A DNA stretch of 64,000 nt from Dehalobacterium formicoaceticum (GCF_002224645.1 NZ_CP022121.1:3631501-3695500); one strand, 5' to 3'; counted from the stretch's first letter, positions 17,285 through 26,830 are shown. Notes: generated from the letters alone by a model not told the origin. Numbers and translations are program-made.

Positions 17285-18829
17285 TCAATAACCGTCTTCT
17301 TTTGCCCATTTACCTGTTTTAATTAACATAAAGATACCAATTATCATAATTGGCCAACCAATAAGATTTACAAGAGATTGCAAAGTGCCCAATCCAGCCC
17401 CCACTGCAGTTAGGGTAAGAGGTATCACAGACAGAATCACACACCAGACCAGTCTCATAACAGGCGAAGGTTCCTCTTGTACATCAATTTTATCAATTGT
17501 GGCAGATGCAAGGGTCAAAGATGCTCCATCCATTGTTGTGGCTATGAACAGCACAAGCATAATGGCAAATGCAATTACACCAACAACCGTCCCCATCACT
17601 GTCTGTCCCAGAATACCAACAATAGCGGACTGGATTCCTTCTGAAGCTAGAGTACCGGCTACATCAAATTTACCTTCTAGCTGAAGTGACAAAGCGTTGC
17701 TTCCATTGATACCCATTAAAACAAAAAGGCCGGCAGCAACACCAAAAATGTTTCCTAAGATCATTTCTCTAAAGGTTCTGCCATAAGAAAGCTTTACAAT
17801 GACAACTGAAGTCATGGCGACAAAACCCCACGCATAGCAGATAAAGAATATGGTCCAGTCTTGTGCAAAGCCCCCTCCGAAAACAGGATCCAAATTGAAA
17901 GACATACGAATGTAATTCTGGAGCATTAATCCGATTGCATTGGCCATATTATCGAGGATGAAGATTGTAGAACCACCAAACAAAATGATAGCCAGAAATA
18001 TAAAGCCCCAGTAAACGTTGATTTCACTCAGCTTCTGCAATCCTTTTGAAATACCCAGGTAAGAACTAAAGGAAAATAATACAGCAATAAATAAAATAAC
18101 TGCTATATTAATCAAACTGCTTTCCGGGAAACCGAACACTATGGACAAAGATCTGGATATATGGGGAATACCCAGTCCCAAAGTCGTGCTCAAGCTACCT
18201 AATACAGCTATAATGAAAATCAGGTTTATAACTTTTACCAGCACCTTACTATATTTCTTATCCTCACCAATCATGATCCCGCACATATCACCTAAACGCA
18301 GGGTATTGTGCTTTCTTATGTAGTAACAATAGCAGAACGGAATAGCCAGCAACATATTCAGCGTAGCAATACTGATACCCCAGTGGAACATATTGTATGC
18401 TGTCGACATTTCAGCTGCAGCCAAGCTGAATGCCTCCATACCGAAAGGGGGGGCACTGTAGTAATATGCCCATTCAACCATGGAGAAAACGACTGATCCT
18501 GCACCCATACCCGCACTAAACAGAATTATAATATATGTCCACATCGATATGGGAGCTTTGGCATTATCCCCGCCCATCCTAATGTTGCCCCGTTTTGAGA
18601 ATGCCCAATACATGGATATTAGCAACATAACAGGTGGAAAACTCATAAACAGCCAGCCTGTCTTAGATACAAAATAATTTGATACGTTATTTAGAACAGA
18701 AGCGCTTTTCTCCGGATAGACTAAGAAAAAAACAGATGCTATTGCCACAAGTAATAAAGGGATAATAATCAATGTTTTATCGTATTTTTGTTTTTTATTA
18801 TTCGGGTTTGTGTTTAATTTCACTTCCAT
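17285..18829 (-). CDS. BCCT family transporter (betaine/carnitine/choline type)
   Basis: 514 residues with about 12 membrane segments. The segment GAGSVVFSMVEWAYYYSAPP matches the substrate-site region of BCCT carriers, and YGRTFREMILGNI is the family signature after the tryptophan-rich helix. Known: these carriers take up or exchange trimethylammonium compounds such as glycine betaine, choline or carnitine. Substrate specificity is not settled from sequence. It fits the window, which also encodes two MttB-superfamily methyltransferases that act on methylated amines. Confidence 0.88.
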   Translation of the reverse strand: MEVKLNTNPNNKKQKYDKTLIIIPLLLVAIASVFFLVYPEKSASVLNNVSNYFVSKTGWLFMSFPPVMLLISMYWAFSKRGNIRMGGDNAKAPISMWTYIIILFSAGMGAGSVVFSMVEWAYYYSAPPFGMEAFSLAAAEMSTAYNMFHWGISIATLNMLLAIPFCYCYYIRKHNTLRLGDMCGIMIGEDKKYSKVLVKVINLIFIIAVLGSLSTTLGLGIPHISRSLSIVFGFPESSLINIAVILFIAVLFSFSSYLGISKGLQKLSEINVYWGFIFLAIILFGGSTIFILDNMANAIGLMLQNYIRMSFNLDPVFGGGFAQDWTIFFICYAWGFVAMTSVVIVKLSYGRTFREMILGNIFGVAAGLFVLMGINGSNALSLQLEGKFDVAGTLASEGIQSAIVGILGQTVMGTVVGVIAFAIMLVLFIATTMDGASLTLASATIDKIDVQEEPSPVMRLVWCVILSVIPLTLTAVGAGLGTLQSLVNLIGWPIMIIGIFMLIKTGKWAKEDGY

Positions 18830-19680
18830 AAATTACACCCTCTTTATAATTTTTTTGAGATTGTAATACTATTTTCCGATAATATTTTAAGTCAAATTAC
18901 AATGTGCGAAATGAAATTCTAAAATACGAATTTGTCAATTTGTCTAAGTTTAAATTATTTAAATTTGCTCCCTCCATTAGATTTTATTATTATTTTGGTA
19001 AAGTGTAATTAAATACGCAGGAAATTTTCACCCCTTGTTTAATATGTGTTGCATCATATTTTTGAATATAACCCTTAATTAAAATTACTCAGTTCATACT
19101 ACAATTTGCTCATTCTGCAAGAGAAACATGACAATAACTTTATGCATTGACTATCAGAATAAAGAAAATCACTGAAAACAATACGATAACCATTTAATTA
19201 ATTCATGAATGAAATACACCTCCTTGTATAATGTGTTTAAGTTAATAAGGGCAACCATAAATTGTATCATCAATCATTTATGCCCCCTAATATTGGTTAT
19301 ATGTTAACATTTATGTTAGTAATAATATAATACTTTTATTGATATTACATTATAGTCCTTTGGCTATATAGACAAGGGAACAAGGTGTAGTGCGCTGAGA
19401 TTTTACTTTCAAGACGAAACCTGAATATGAATTTTTTTATCGAACAATATGTGTATGTGGTAAAATACCAAATAAGAAGGTTGAAACAGATGAGGTTCTC
19501 TCGACTAACTTGATGCCATTGAATGCTTTGAGATTTTTAGACAGGAACTGAGTATTGGTGAATTTCTTGAAAAGCAGAAGGAACTCTATATGGATTTAGG
19601 AGCCACACCACTTACATCGTTATGAATAGGCGGTAATATAGACATATTAGAATTATTGTTTATTAGTGGGAGGATTATTT
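18830..19680. other. AT-rich intergenic region with a possible decayed coding relic
   Basis: About 850 bases without an intact gene, between the divergent BCCT and LysR genes, so it should hold both promoters. No clear sigma-70 or sigma-54 box stands out. At about 19455-19625 on the plus strand two frames read like eroded protein: ICVCGKIPNKKVETDEVLST followed, after a frame change, by DAIECFEIFRQELSIGEFLE and a TGA stop. I do not recognise the family; it may be the end of a lost gene. Confidence 0.3.
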
Positions 19681-20544
19681 ATGAATTTGCTGAGTTTTCG
19701 ATATTTCAAAATATTAGCCCAATATGAAAATGTAACAAAGGCATCAAATTATTTAAGGATATCACAACCATCGTTAAGTAACATGCTTTTAAAGTTAGAA
19801 AATGAATTAGGTTACCAGCTTTTTGATAGAGTGGGAAAAAGGATCTCTATTAATGAAAATGGGAAAATATTTTTAAAATACGTTGATTCTATTTTTAAAG
19901 AATTAACTAACGCCCAAAATGAACTAGATGAATACAATAATAACTTTGGTTGGCAATTATCTCTCGCCACAAATAATTGTATTTTTACATCACTGTGGAT
20001 GACAGATTTTTTATGTAAGAATCCTAATGTTAAAGTAAAAGAGCAAATTATCAGCGGAAAGGCAATGATGGATAGTCTTATATCAGGAGAACTCGATTTC
20101 ACTATTACAAATTTTAAGATAGATAACGAATTACTAACTTCTCAATTAATTGGCATAAAGGAATACGTTATTATAGTTTCAAAAAATAATCCACTCAGTA
20201 ATTATGATGCACTTAGCTTTTACGAATTATCACAAGAACCTTTTGTTGCTACGCCTTCTGAAGCTAGAATTTTGCGGTTTATTGATGATATTTCTAATAA
20301 AGCAAATATTATCCCTAAAATTATTTTCGAAGGCGAAACAATGCTCTTATTAGATGCCGCAAAAACCTTGAATGCACTTATGGTTCATGTAAACTTTTGT
20401 TTGCCAAATCCTTGCGAATTTCATGCGATAAATCTTACTGACAGTTTTGCGAAAATGGAAATTTATTTAACATGGAATGTTAATAGATATAAGAATAATG
20501 CTTGCCGAATGTTTTTATCGCATATGGAAAATTATTTTGGGTGA
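19681..20544 (+). CDS. LysR family transcriptional regulator
   Basis: 287 residues from the ATG behind GGGAGGA; a GTG five codons upstream is inside that ribosome binding site. The N-terminus MNLLSFRYFKILAQYENVTK followed by ASNYLRISQPSLSNMLLKLE is a typical LysR winged helix-turn-helix. The rest is a periplasmic-binding-like effector domain. Codon use is AT-rich compared with the neighbouring metabolic genes. It is divergent from the BCCT transporter, so control of that gene is plausible but not shown. Confidence 0.88.
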   Translation: MNLLSFRYFKILAQYENVTKASNYLRISQPSLSNMLLKLENELGYQLFDRVGKRISINENGKIFLKYVDSIFKELTNAQNELDEYNNNFGWQLSLATNNCIFTSLWMTDFLCKNPNVKVKEQIISGKAMMDSLISGELDFTITNFKIDNELLTSQLIGIKEYVIIVSKNNPLSNYDALSFYELSQEPFVATPSEARILRFIDDISNKANIIPKIIFEGETMLLLDAAKTLNALMVHVNFCLPNPCEFHAINLTDSFAKMEIYLTWNVNRYKNNACRMFLSHMENYFG

Positions 20545-20723
20545 TACAATTAAGGTGTACCGCAAACGAATCCGTCAGAACGTCATTTCCTCCAGTAATG
20601 CTTTAATTTTCAATCGTTTTCGTTTATTTTAGTGCTAATTCTTTCTTTGTTTTGTTGTATGATTATTTTGACTCATGGTAACTCCTTTGCAGGGACTCTT
20701 CTCTCCTATGGATAAATAAAAAA

Positions 20724-20761
20724 ACAGTGTTCTCAACCATTAGTAAGCAGAGAACACTGTA
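20724..20761. terminator. bidirectional terminator between lysR-type gene and mttB homologue
   Basis: ACAGTGTTCTC and GAGAACACTGT form an 11-pair stem with a loop of about 15 bases, located between two convergent genes. An A-run on the left side gives a U-tract for minus-strand transcripts. It probably ends the operon that finishes with the MttB homologue. Confidence 0.7.
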
Positions 20762-20793
20762 ATCAAATATTAATTAAATAAGGATACCACAAA

Positions 20794-22236
20794 TTAGGCT
20801 TCCCACTTGCAATCCCCAGGTACTAAATTGGGGAAATGGGCCCGCACCCTGGCATCCAATTCCGCGGAAAATCTGGCCGGGTTTTCCTGGGCTAGAATCC
20901 TGTTGGCTTCTGCCATGGCACGATCCCGTGCATTTAGTTGACCGCTTACTAACCATTGGGACCTCATTTCCCGGTCGGCAACTTTTGGATAAAAAGCAAC
21001 ATCCCGCAGGTGTTCCATGGTGTGCATAGCCTCAATGTAAGAACCCCCCGGTCCAATTTCTTTGATCAAATCAAGACAAAGCTCTTCTTCACTAAATTGA
21101 ATGCCCTTTTTCACTTGTTTTAACATCATCGCAATTTCATTATCCATAACAGCCTTGGCAAAATCAAAGGCCATCAAGCCACCCAGCAACCCTCCCATAT
21201 TAAAGAGATCGGCGCCTGCCAGAAGGGCGGCGGTTGTATTCATGCCCGTCTCATATCCGGATTGGGCATCTGTGGTCTGAGCATTGGTCAGTCCGATGTA
21301 ACCGCCGGAAGGAACATTGTAGAATCGAGCCATCATGGTATGACCCATTTGAAGGATACCGGTTTCTATCGCGCCGGAGGCATAGGCACCGCTGCGCAAA
21401 TCTGCCACCGTACTTAATACGGCATAAATCATCGGGGCTCCAGGACGAATCATCTGAATCAGGCAAGACAAAGCGAGAAACTCAGCATTCCCCATGGTCA
21501 GTGAGCCCAGCAAACTCATGGGTGAGGTAAGTCCGGCATTAGGGACAATGGTCCCATAGACAGGAAGGCCTTTTTCCGTCAGGTAAATAATGGATTCCGT
21601 GGATTCCACATCAAAGGTGAGAGGCGAAACAACGGGACAATAATGGTGATTAATAAAAGGTCTTTCCATATAAGCGTCCTTACCGCCGGCAATGGTATAA
21701 CCTAATTCAAGAACCTGCTCCAAATCCCGAATTGTCGGGGTATTGCTGCGCACCGGTTTTTTACAGTTTTTTAGCGCAGGATAAAAACGGGAAAGACTGA
21801 TCTGATCTGCCGGTGCATCATCCGCCAAAACCGATATGGAGAAAACATCAAAGGCCGGGAGTTCATTGATAAGATGGGCAATATTCGCGATGTCGGTAGA
21901 TGTACCTCGTCTTTCTTGTCCTGTTTTCGGATCAATCACGTTAGGAGCTGAACTGGCCGTCACTACCACAGGACCATGATGCGGTAAAATGCGGTCATAT
22001 TGAGGATCCTGGGCGGTAAAGGTATAGGTGGGAACAAAAGATTGGCAGCATCCTTGCACTACTTTCGGCGGAAATTTCACTAAACCGGATTGCTCATTAA
22101 CAATGCAGCCGTGTTTTTTGAAAATATTGCGTGCTTTTTCATTGTGTACCAAAAGGCCGACATTCTCCAAAATCTCCAAAGAAGCGTCATGGATTCTTTG
22201 TAATTGTGCAGGATTAAAAAATTTTGCAAATTCCAT
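20794..22236 (-). CDS. MttB-superfamily corrinoid methyltransferase without pyrrolysine (MtgB-like)
   Basis: 480 residues from an ATG eight bases after GAGG. It aligns along its length with the Pyl-containing MttB in this window; at the pyrrolysine position the local match is GL-TNAQTTDAQSGYE against G-Pyl-TDSKVPDPQSAFE, so a leucine replaces Pyl. Known: non-Pyl members include MtgB, which demethylates glycine betaine, and related enzymes for carnitine or proline betaine, passing the methyl group to a corrinoid protein. The substrate is not settled here. It is the last gene of an operon with a kinase-like protein, a DMT transporter and a small winged-helix protein; no corrinoid protein is encoded in this operon. 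A palindromic repeat lies directly upstream of its ribosome binding site. Confidence 0.87.
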   Translation of the reverse strand: MEFAKFFNPAQLQRIHDASLEILENVGLLVHNEKARNIFKKHGCIVNEQSGLVKFPPKVVQGCCQSFVPTYTFTAQDPQYDRILPHHGPVVVTASSAPNVIDPKTGQERRGTSTDIANIAHLINELPAFDVFSISVLADDAPADQISLSRFYPALKNCKKPVRSNTPTIRDLEQVLELGYTIAGGKDAYMERPFINHHYCPVVSPLTFDVESTESIIYLTEKGLPVYGTIVPNAGLTSPMSLLGSLTMGNAEFLALSCLIQMIRPGAPMIYAVLSTVADLRSGAYASGAIETGILQMGHTMMARFYNVPSGGYIGLTNAQTTDAQSGYETGMNTTAALLAGADLFNMGGLLGGLMAFDFAKAVMDNEIAMMLKQVKKGIQFSEEELCLDLIKEIGPGGSYIEAMHTMEHLRDVAFYPKVADREMRSQWLVSGQLNARDRAMAEANRILAQENPARFSAELDARVRAHFPNLVPGDCKWEA

Positions 22237-22258
22237 TATCATAACCTCTTCCTTTATC

Positions 22259-22364
22259 AAATTCCAAGACTCCCACTTCGATAAGCGGGAGTTTCTATTT
22301 TTACTTCAGATGGGGCAAATTCCCCATCTGAAGCCTCGTTGTTCAGCTTAAGCTGAACAGGTTC
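22259..22364 (-). repeat. palindromic three-hairpin repeat, copy 1
   Basis: Read on the minus strand it holds three inverted repeats: GTTCAGCTTAAGCTGAAC, CTTCAGATGGGG/CCCCATCTGAAG and CTCCCGCTT/AAGTGGGAG, ending CTTGGAATTTGATAAAG just before the ribosome binding site of the MttB homologue. A second copy, about 85 percent identical by eye, sits at 38714-38821 in the same orientation relative to asnS. Confidence 0.8.
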
Positions 22365-22647
22365 ATTGCCATGATGCCGGCAAATATTTGAGCCTGCTTT
22401 TTCCATAATCGGTAATTTGATAATCGATGACCAATTCACCGGCGGAATCAAACTCAGCTTTAGTAGTCTCAATCATACCGACGGCCCGCAAAGAATCTAA
22501 ATGATTGGAAAGCATCTTATTATTAAACTGTCCATCAGAGCCGTATTCTTCTTTTAAATCCTTCATCAGATTTAATACCGAAAAGGGAGACTTTGATTTT
22601 GATGCATAGTGAAGAATGCGGAATTTCAACGGTAATAAGTCTGCCAT
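22363..22647 (-). CDS. small winged-helix DNA-binding protein
   Basis: 94 residues, starting MADLLPLKFRILHYASKSKS. Predicted helices around LKFRILHYASK, NNKMLSNHLDSLRAVGMIE and a closing ITDYGKSRLKYL look like a winged-helix/MarR- or PadR-like fold. I do not recognise a specific family. It sits between the DMT transporter and the MttB homologue, so it may regulate that operon. Its frame is the same as the upstream transporter gene, from which it is separated only by a TAG and four codons, with the ribosome binding site TAGGAGG overlapping that stop. Read-through of UAG would fuse the two proteins. Confidence 0.7.
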   Translation of the reverse strand: MADLLPLKFRILHYASKSKSPFSVLNLMKDLKEEYGSDGQFNNKMLSNHLDSLRAVGMIETTKAEFDSAGELVIDYQITDYGKSRLKYLPASWQ

Positions 22648-22659
22648 TATGATCGCCTC

Positions 22660-23718
22660 CTAATTTCTTAATTTTAACAGTTCTCTAGGATTAGCTACTA
22701 CCAATATCGTACCGAAAGTAATAATGACAGCACCAATGATTGCCTGGGAAGTAACAGAATAGGTATATAGCCCCATTTTAGCAAATAACAGGCCAAAAGG
22801 AATACTCCAAAGAGCATAGGTAACGTTAAAAGCCATAGCCCGTCCTACCCCGGTCATATTCAGTGCCTTGTACCAGGCTACATAAGACAGTCCACCGGAG
22901 ATCCCCGCAATGGCAACCCACATCATGGGCGTAAAAGCACCAATGGCACCGGCAAAGATCGTCCAGCCGCTTAATCCGGCCCCGGCCAGCATTCCGGCAA
23001 TAGGAAGCACAATAATGAAAAGCATCACACCAGAAAACAGTTCCCTCATTCCTAAAGCAATATCAGAGTCTACCATATCCATACCGAAGGTGGATATAAC
23101 GCCTTCAGAAGCCCAGCCGATCACAGGACATAAGGCAAAAGCAATGCCGAGATAAAAATAAGGATATGCTTCCAAACCGCCCTGGGGCGGAGTATAACCT
23201 ACAATAAAGGCTCCAACCATACAACAAGCGATCCCGAACCAAACCCGGGGAGTAATTTTTTCTTTCAGAATCAACCAACCCAAAAGAGCTCCAACAGCAG
23301 GATACATCGCTGAAATAGCTAAAGCATAAGTCGCACCGCAGAGATTCACGGCAATGATATAGCCACCCATCCCGATAGGACCTCCAAAAATAGCCGCCAG
23401 TAAAACAATTTTACCAGGTCTTGTTTTCAGACTACGAAGATATTCTGCACCCCGGCCTGTGAAAATATTATAAAGTGCCACCCAACCACCGGCAAATAAA
23501 TCATGCATTGCCGCCGTACATAAAGCACCCACAAGAATCAACCCTAAAGCGTAACTATCCAAATAAAAAGGAGCCATATAACCTGCAATGGTAATCAAAA
23601 CACCTTGAAGCCCCCAAGTTGCCCCGGAAAGAATACCCCACCCGAGACCCTTTTTGGCAAATCTCAATTGATGCGCCTCAAGAGCTTGTTGAGGAGTTAA
23701 TTTATTGCCTGCTGCCAT
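22660..23718 (-). CDS. EamA/DMT family permease
   Basis: 352 residues with about ten membrane segments arranged as two EamA-type halves; YPAVGALLGWLILKEKITPR in the first half and MTGVGRAMAFNVTYALWSIP in the second are typical of drug/metabolite transporters. Known members export or import small metabolites; the substrate is unknown. Its place between a kinase-like gene and an MttB-type methyltransferase suggests a quaternary amine or its product. It ends with TAG, followed in frame by the winged-helix gene. Confidence 0.82.
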   Translation of the reverse strand: MAAGNKLTPQQALEAHQLRFAKKGLGWGILSGATWGLQGVLITIAGYMAPFYLDSYALGLILVGALCTAAMHDLFAGGWVALYNIFTGRGAEYLRSLKTRPGKIVLLAAIFGGPIGMGGYIIAVNLCGATYALAISAMYPAVGALLGWLILKEKITPRVWFGIACCMVGAFIVGYTPPQGGLEAYPYFYLGIAFALCPVIGWASEGVISTFGMDMVDSDIALGMRELFSGVMLFIIVLPIAGMLAGAGLSGWTIFAGAIGAFTPMMWVAIAGISGGLSYVAWYKALNMTGVGRAMAFNVTYALWSIPFGLLFAKMGLYTYSVTSQAIIGAVIITFGTILVVANPRELLKLRN

Positions 23719-23763
23719 AGTCTTACCCCTTTCTTAAAAGCACTATTTTTCTTTTTTTCTTAT

Positions 23764-24981
23764 TTAAATTGAAGATGCAATTTCTGCCAGATCTGTCTGA
23801 TGTTCTTCAATCCATTTCAGCATTTTTACCTGATGGGTGAGATATGCCAAATACTCATACTCATTAAGGTTTTCCTGATCTGCATAATAACTGGAGAGAC
23901 ACCAGTTAATTAAATAAGCATTAGCTGCTTCAATCATCAAGGGGAAATATTTCTTTTCTGTTTCATTAAAAGGTTCCAGTCCCCCCAATTCCTTAAGTTT
24001 ATTTTGATAACCCTGTAAATAAATCTTACATTTGTCTAAGCGCAGATCTCCATCGGTGGATCCATCAGGAAGATCTTCCCAAGCACAACAAGAATAAACA
24101 ATGGAAAAACAGACATCAAACAAGCGCAAATCAATTTTTGCCCAGTCAAAATCAAAGATGCCCACCGCTTGTCCATCCCGGAATTTCACATTACCCGGAT
24201 GATAATCGGAATGAATGGGGTTAAAGACCATCTTGGCTACGTCTTCCTCAGGTACTCTGGTACGTTCAAGAACTGTTAAGATCTCGTCAAGATTTCTTAG
24301 ATAAAAACCATGAAACTTATCGTTTAATCCGGTTTGGGCAAATTTTTTGAAAGTATCGGGCAGGATTTTAACAAAATCCAGGATCTTTGGTTCCACTCTT
24401 TCCCGGCCTTTGGGATCATAATTACGGGATGCATTGTGGAAGGTAGCCAAAACACCGGCAAAATTGGCGAACTCTTCATCCGTCAGATAAGGATCAATCC
24501 AAGTATATTTGTCTTCTCCTTCAAGGTAGTCATAAACAGCAAAATAGCGATATTCTGTCTTTCCTTTAAATTCTTCCGGCAATTTGATAAAGGTCTTGCC
24601 ATCTTTGCTCCGAATCAAACCCGCCGCCACATCCAGACCATTAGCGATGGAAAAATCAATTAATGAATGCTCCAGCTCCATCTCTTTTTCCTGGATTCCT
24701 TTTTTGTACTTTCTGACAAAATAGTAGTACTCTTTGCCGTCCTTTTCCGTAAAGACCCCGAAACTGGTATTCACATATCCGCCAAAAATTTGATATACAT
24801 CCTTCACTTTTCCCAAGTCATAAAACTCAAAAGCATCAATAATCTGATTTCTGGCCAGTGCCAGCTCCAATTTGCTTTTAAAATCTGCAGCAACTTCCAT
24901 CAACTTTTCACTTTGGGTGTAAAGCGTAAATAATTCACTGGTGTTCAGGTTGGTTAATTGAAGCATACGGCTTGTATCCAT
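23764..24981 (-). CDS. APH/choline-kinase-like phosphotransferase
   Basis: 405 residues with a protein-kinase-like fold of the aminoglycoside phosphotransferase family. NPIHSDYHPGNVKF holds the catalytic HxDxxxxN motif and GIFDFDWAKIDLRLFDV the metal-binding DFD. An N-terminal lobe with an ATP-binding region (GGYVNTSFGVF) precedes it. Known relatives phosphorylate small alcohols such as choline, homoserine or methylthioribose. First gene of the sigma-54 operon with the DMT permease and MttB homologue, which would fit a choline-like or hydroxylated methylamine substrate. This is inference. The start ATG has only a modest upstream site. Confidence 0.78.
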   Translation of the reverse strand: MDTSRMLQLTNLNTSELFTLYTQSEKLMEVAADFKSKLELALARNQIIDAFEFYDLGKVKDVYQIFGGYVNTSFGVFTEKDGKEYYYFVRKYKKGIQEKEMELEHSLIDFSIANGLDVAAGLIRSKDGKTFIKLPEEFKGKTEYRYFAVYDYLEGEDKYTWIDPYLTDEEFANFAGVLATFHNASRNYDPKGRERVEPKILDFVKILPDTFKKFAQTGLNDKFHGFYLRNLDEILTVLERTRVPEEDVAKMVFNPIHSDYHPGNVKFRDGQAVGIFDFDWAKIDLRLFDVCFSIVYSCCAWEDLPDGSTDGDLRLDKCKIYLQGYQNKLKELGGLEPFNETEKKYFPLMIEAANAYLINWCLSSYYADQENLNEYEYLAYLTHQVKMLKWIEEHQTDLAEIASSI

Positions 24982-25121
24982 TTTTTGCCTCCTGTTCCGC
25001 TTTTCGATTAACTGCCGGATCCGTTTAATATCACCGGATCTATAACAATCTATCCTCCTTTTTAGTTCACTTTTCTTAACTTAAAAACAGTATTGTAAGA
25101 CTATTTTATTAATTAACTTAT

Positions 25122-25137
25122 AGCAAAAATCATGCCA
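25122..25137 (-). promoter_or_regulatory. sigma-54 (-24/-12) promoter for the kinase-DMT-MttB operon
   Basis: Minus-strand TGGCATGATTTTTGCT matches the -24/-12 consensus TGGCACG-N4-TTGCW with one mismatch and exact spacing. It is about 140 bases upstream of the kinase-like gene. A sigma-54 activator gene is transcribed divergently from the same region. Confidence 0.8.
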
Positions 25138-25200
25138 TAGCTATTTAAAAAAAAAACGGGTAAATAGCAAGGATTTCAACATTCATGTCATAATAACACA

Positions 25201-25278
25201 AGTCACTTTTGACTTCTTTGAGTCACCGGCTACTTAATAAAGCCTTGATAATGATCCGCTTTTGACTTTTTCAAAGCA
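25201..25278. promoter_or_regulatory. candidate activator-binding sites upstream of the -24/-12 promoter
   Basis: TGACTTCTTTGAGTCA (25210-25225) is an inverted repeat of TGACT/AGTCA. An overlapping AGTCACTTTTGACT (25201-25214) and a looser CTTTTGACTTTTTCAAAG (25259-25276) repeat the half-site. They lie 70-140 bases upstream of the promoter, the usual place for enhancer sites of sigma-54 activators. Binding is inferred. Confidence 0.5.
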
Positions 25279-25384
25279 TCATTCTTTACCTTAGACCTAA
25301 AAAAGTTTATAATATACTTATTACTAATATTTATTAGCATGATGATCTAGATTTCTATTTGGAAAAGAAACTGGAGGTAAAAGA

Positions 25385-26815
25385 ATGTCCCAACATCATA
25401 AAAACCCTATTACAGAACTGGACTACGATACACTAAAAAAAATTCTGGATAATTCTTTTGATGAAATCTATGTCACCAACGCGGAAGGCATTGTTGTCTA
25501 TGTTAATAAGGCTGTAGAAAAACATTGTGGAGTTAAGGCAGAAAATATCATCGGCAAGAGTTCCAATGAAATATCTGCCCAGAATCTTTGGGGTCCCCGG
25601 GTCAGCCCCATCGCCATCAAAAGGAAAAGAAGCTTTACTTTGGAACAAAAAACCTGTACCGGGAAAACTTTACTCAACACCGCCAATCCTATCTGGGATC
25701 AAGATGGCAATTTGGAATTGGTGATCGAAAATTCCCGGGATATTACAGAAACGGAAGGCATTAAATTTGAGCTGGAAAACAGCATGCGCATGTTAGATCA
25801 TTACAAACTGGAAATGGAAAAGCTCAGGAAAAAAGAATTGCGCCACCCCGGTTTTATTTGCAAGAGTAAAAAAATGACCGATCTCTTAGAAATAGCCCAT
25901 AGGATTGCCGCTGTTGATTCTACCGTACTATTGCTGGGGGAATCAGGAACCGGGAAAGGGATTATTGCGAAGTATATTCACAGCAAAAGCCCCCGGAAAA
26001 AAGGTCCTTTTATTCCCATTAATTGTGCATCTATACCCACTGAACTAATGGAATCTGAATTATTCGGTTATGCTAAGGGCGCCTTCACCGGGGCCAATGA
26101 AAAAGGTAAAATCGGTTTAATTGATCTTGCCGATGAGGGAACATTATTTTTGGATGAGATTGGCGAACTGCCCTTGAATATGCAAGCCAAACTATTGCAG
26201 GTACTTCAAGATAATAAGTATTTTAAGGTTGGCGGACGAGAAGTGCAAACGGCTAACTGCCGCATTATTGCGGCAACAAACCGTAATCTGAAAGAAATGG
26301 TAGAAAAGGACGCCTTTCGGGAGGACCTTTATTATCGCTTGAATATTTTTGAAATTGAAATTCCCCCTTTGAGAGAGAGGCCGGAAGAAATTATCCCCTT
26401 CGTCCATTTTTTCCTGGATAAATTTAATAATAAATACAAAGTGTCCCATACAATCTCCCAGAATGCCTTAGATGTTTTCTCTAAATATTCCTGGCCGGGT
26501 AATGTAAGGGAACTGGAAAATACCATTGAACGAATCGTGGTCGTCAACCCGGAAACAATCATCGAAGATCACCACTTACCGAAGCATTTTCATGAAGATG
26601 CAGCAGTGCCCAGTAATGCTAATACAACACCTGATAAACAAATCCCATTGGATGAAGCAATTAATGAAATGGAAAAAAATATTATTGTCAAAGCATATAA
26701 AGAATTAGGCAGTTCTTATGAAGTCGCCCGGGTATTAAGAACCAGTCAGAGTAAAGCCAGCAGATTAATTCGCAAATATTGTCAGCAAGATGATGTTGTA
26801 AATAAGAGTGTCTAA
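25385..26815 (+). CDS. PAS-domain sigma-54-dependent transcriptional activator
   Basis: 476 residues, ATG behind CTGGAGG. A PAS domain occupies about residues 12-125 (ILDNSFDEIYVTNAEGIVVY). A helical linker leads to an AAA+ domain with Walker A GESGTGKG, the sigma-54 contact loop GAFTGA and Walker B TLFLDEIGELP, followed by the WPGNVRELENTIER region. A helix-turn-helix closes the protein (GSSYEVARVLRTSQSKASRL). Known: such proteins bind upstream sites and use ATP to open sigma-54 promoters after sensing a ligand through PAS. It lies between two operons that each have a -24/-12 promoter, so it probably controls one or both. Confidence 0.93.
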   Translation: MSQHHKNPITELDYDTLKKILDNSFDEIYVTNAEGIVVYVNKAVEKHCGVKAENIIGKSSNEISAQNLWGPRVSPIAIKRKRSFTLEQKTCTGKTLLNTANPIWDQDGNLELVIENSRDITETEGIKFELENSMRMLDHYKLEMEKLRKKELRHPGFICKSKKMTDLLEIAHRIAAVDSTVLLLGESGTGKGIIAKYIHSKSPRKKGPFIPINCASIPTELMESELFGYAKGAFTGANEKGKIGLIDLADEGTLFLDEIGELPLNMQAKLLQVLQDNKYFKVGGREVQTANCRIIAATNRNLKEMVEKDAFREDLYYRLNIFEIEIPPLRERPEEIIPFVHFFLDKFNNKYKVSHTISQNALDVFSKYSWPGNVRELENTIERIVVVNPETIIEDHHLPKHFHEDAAVPSNANTTPDKQIPLDEAINEMEKNIIVKAYKELGSSYEVARVLRTSQSKASRLIRKYCQQDDVVNKSV

Positions 26816-26830
26816 AAAATACCAATATAA

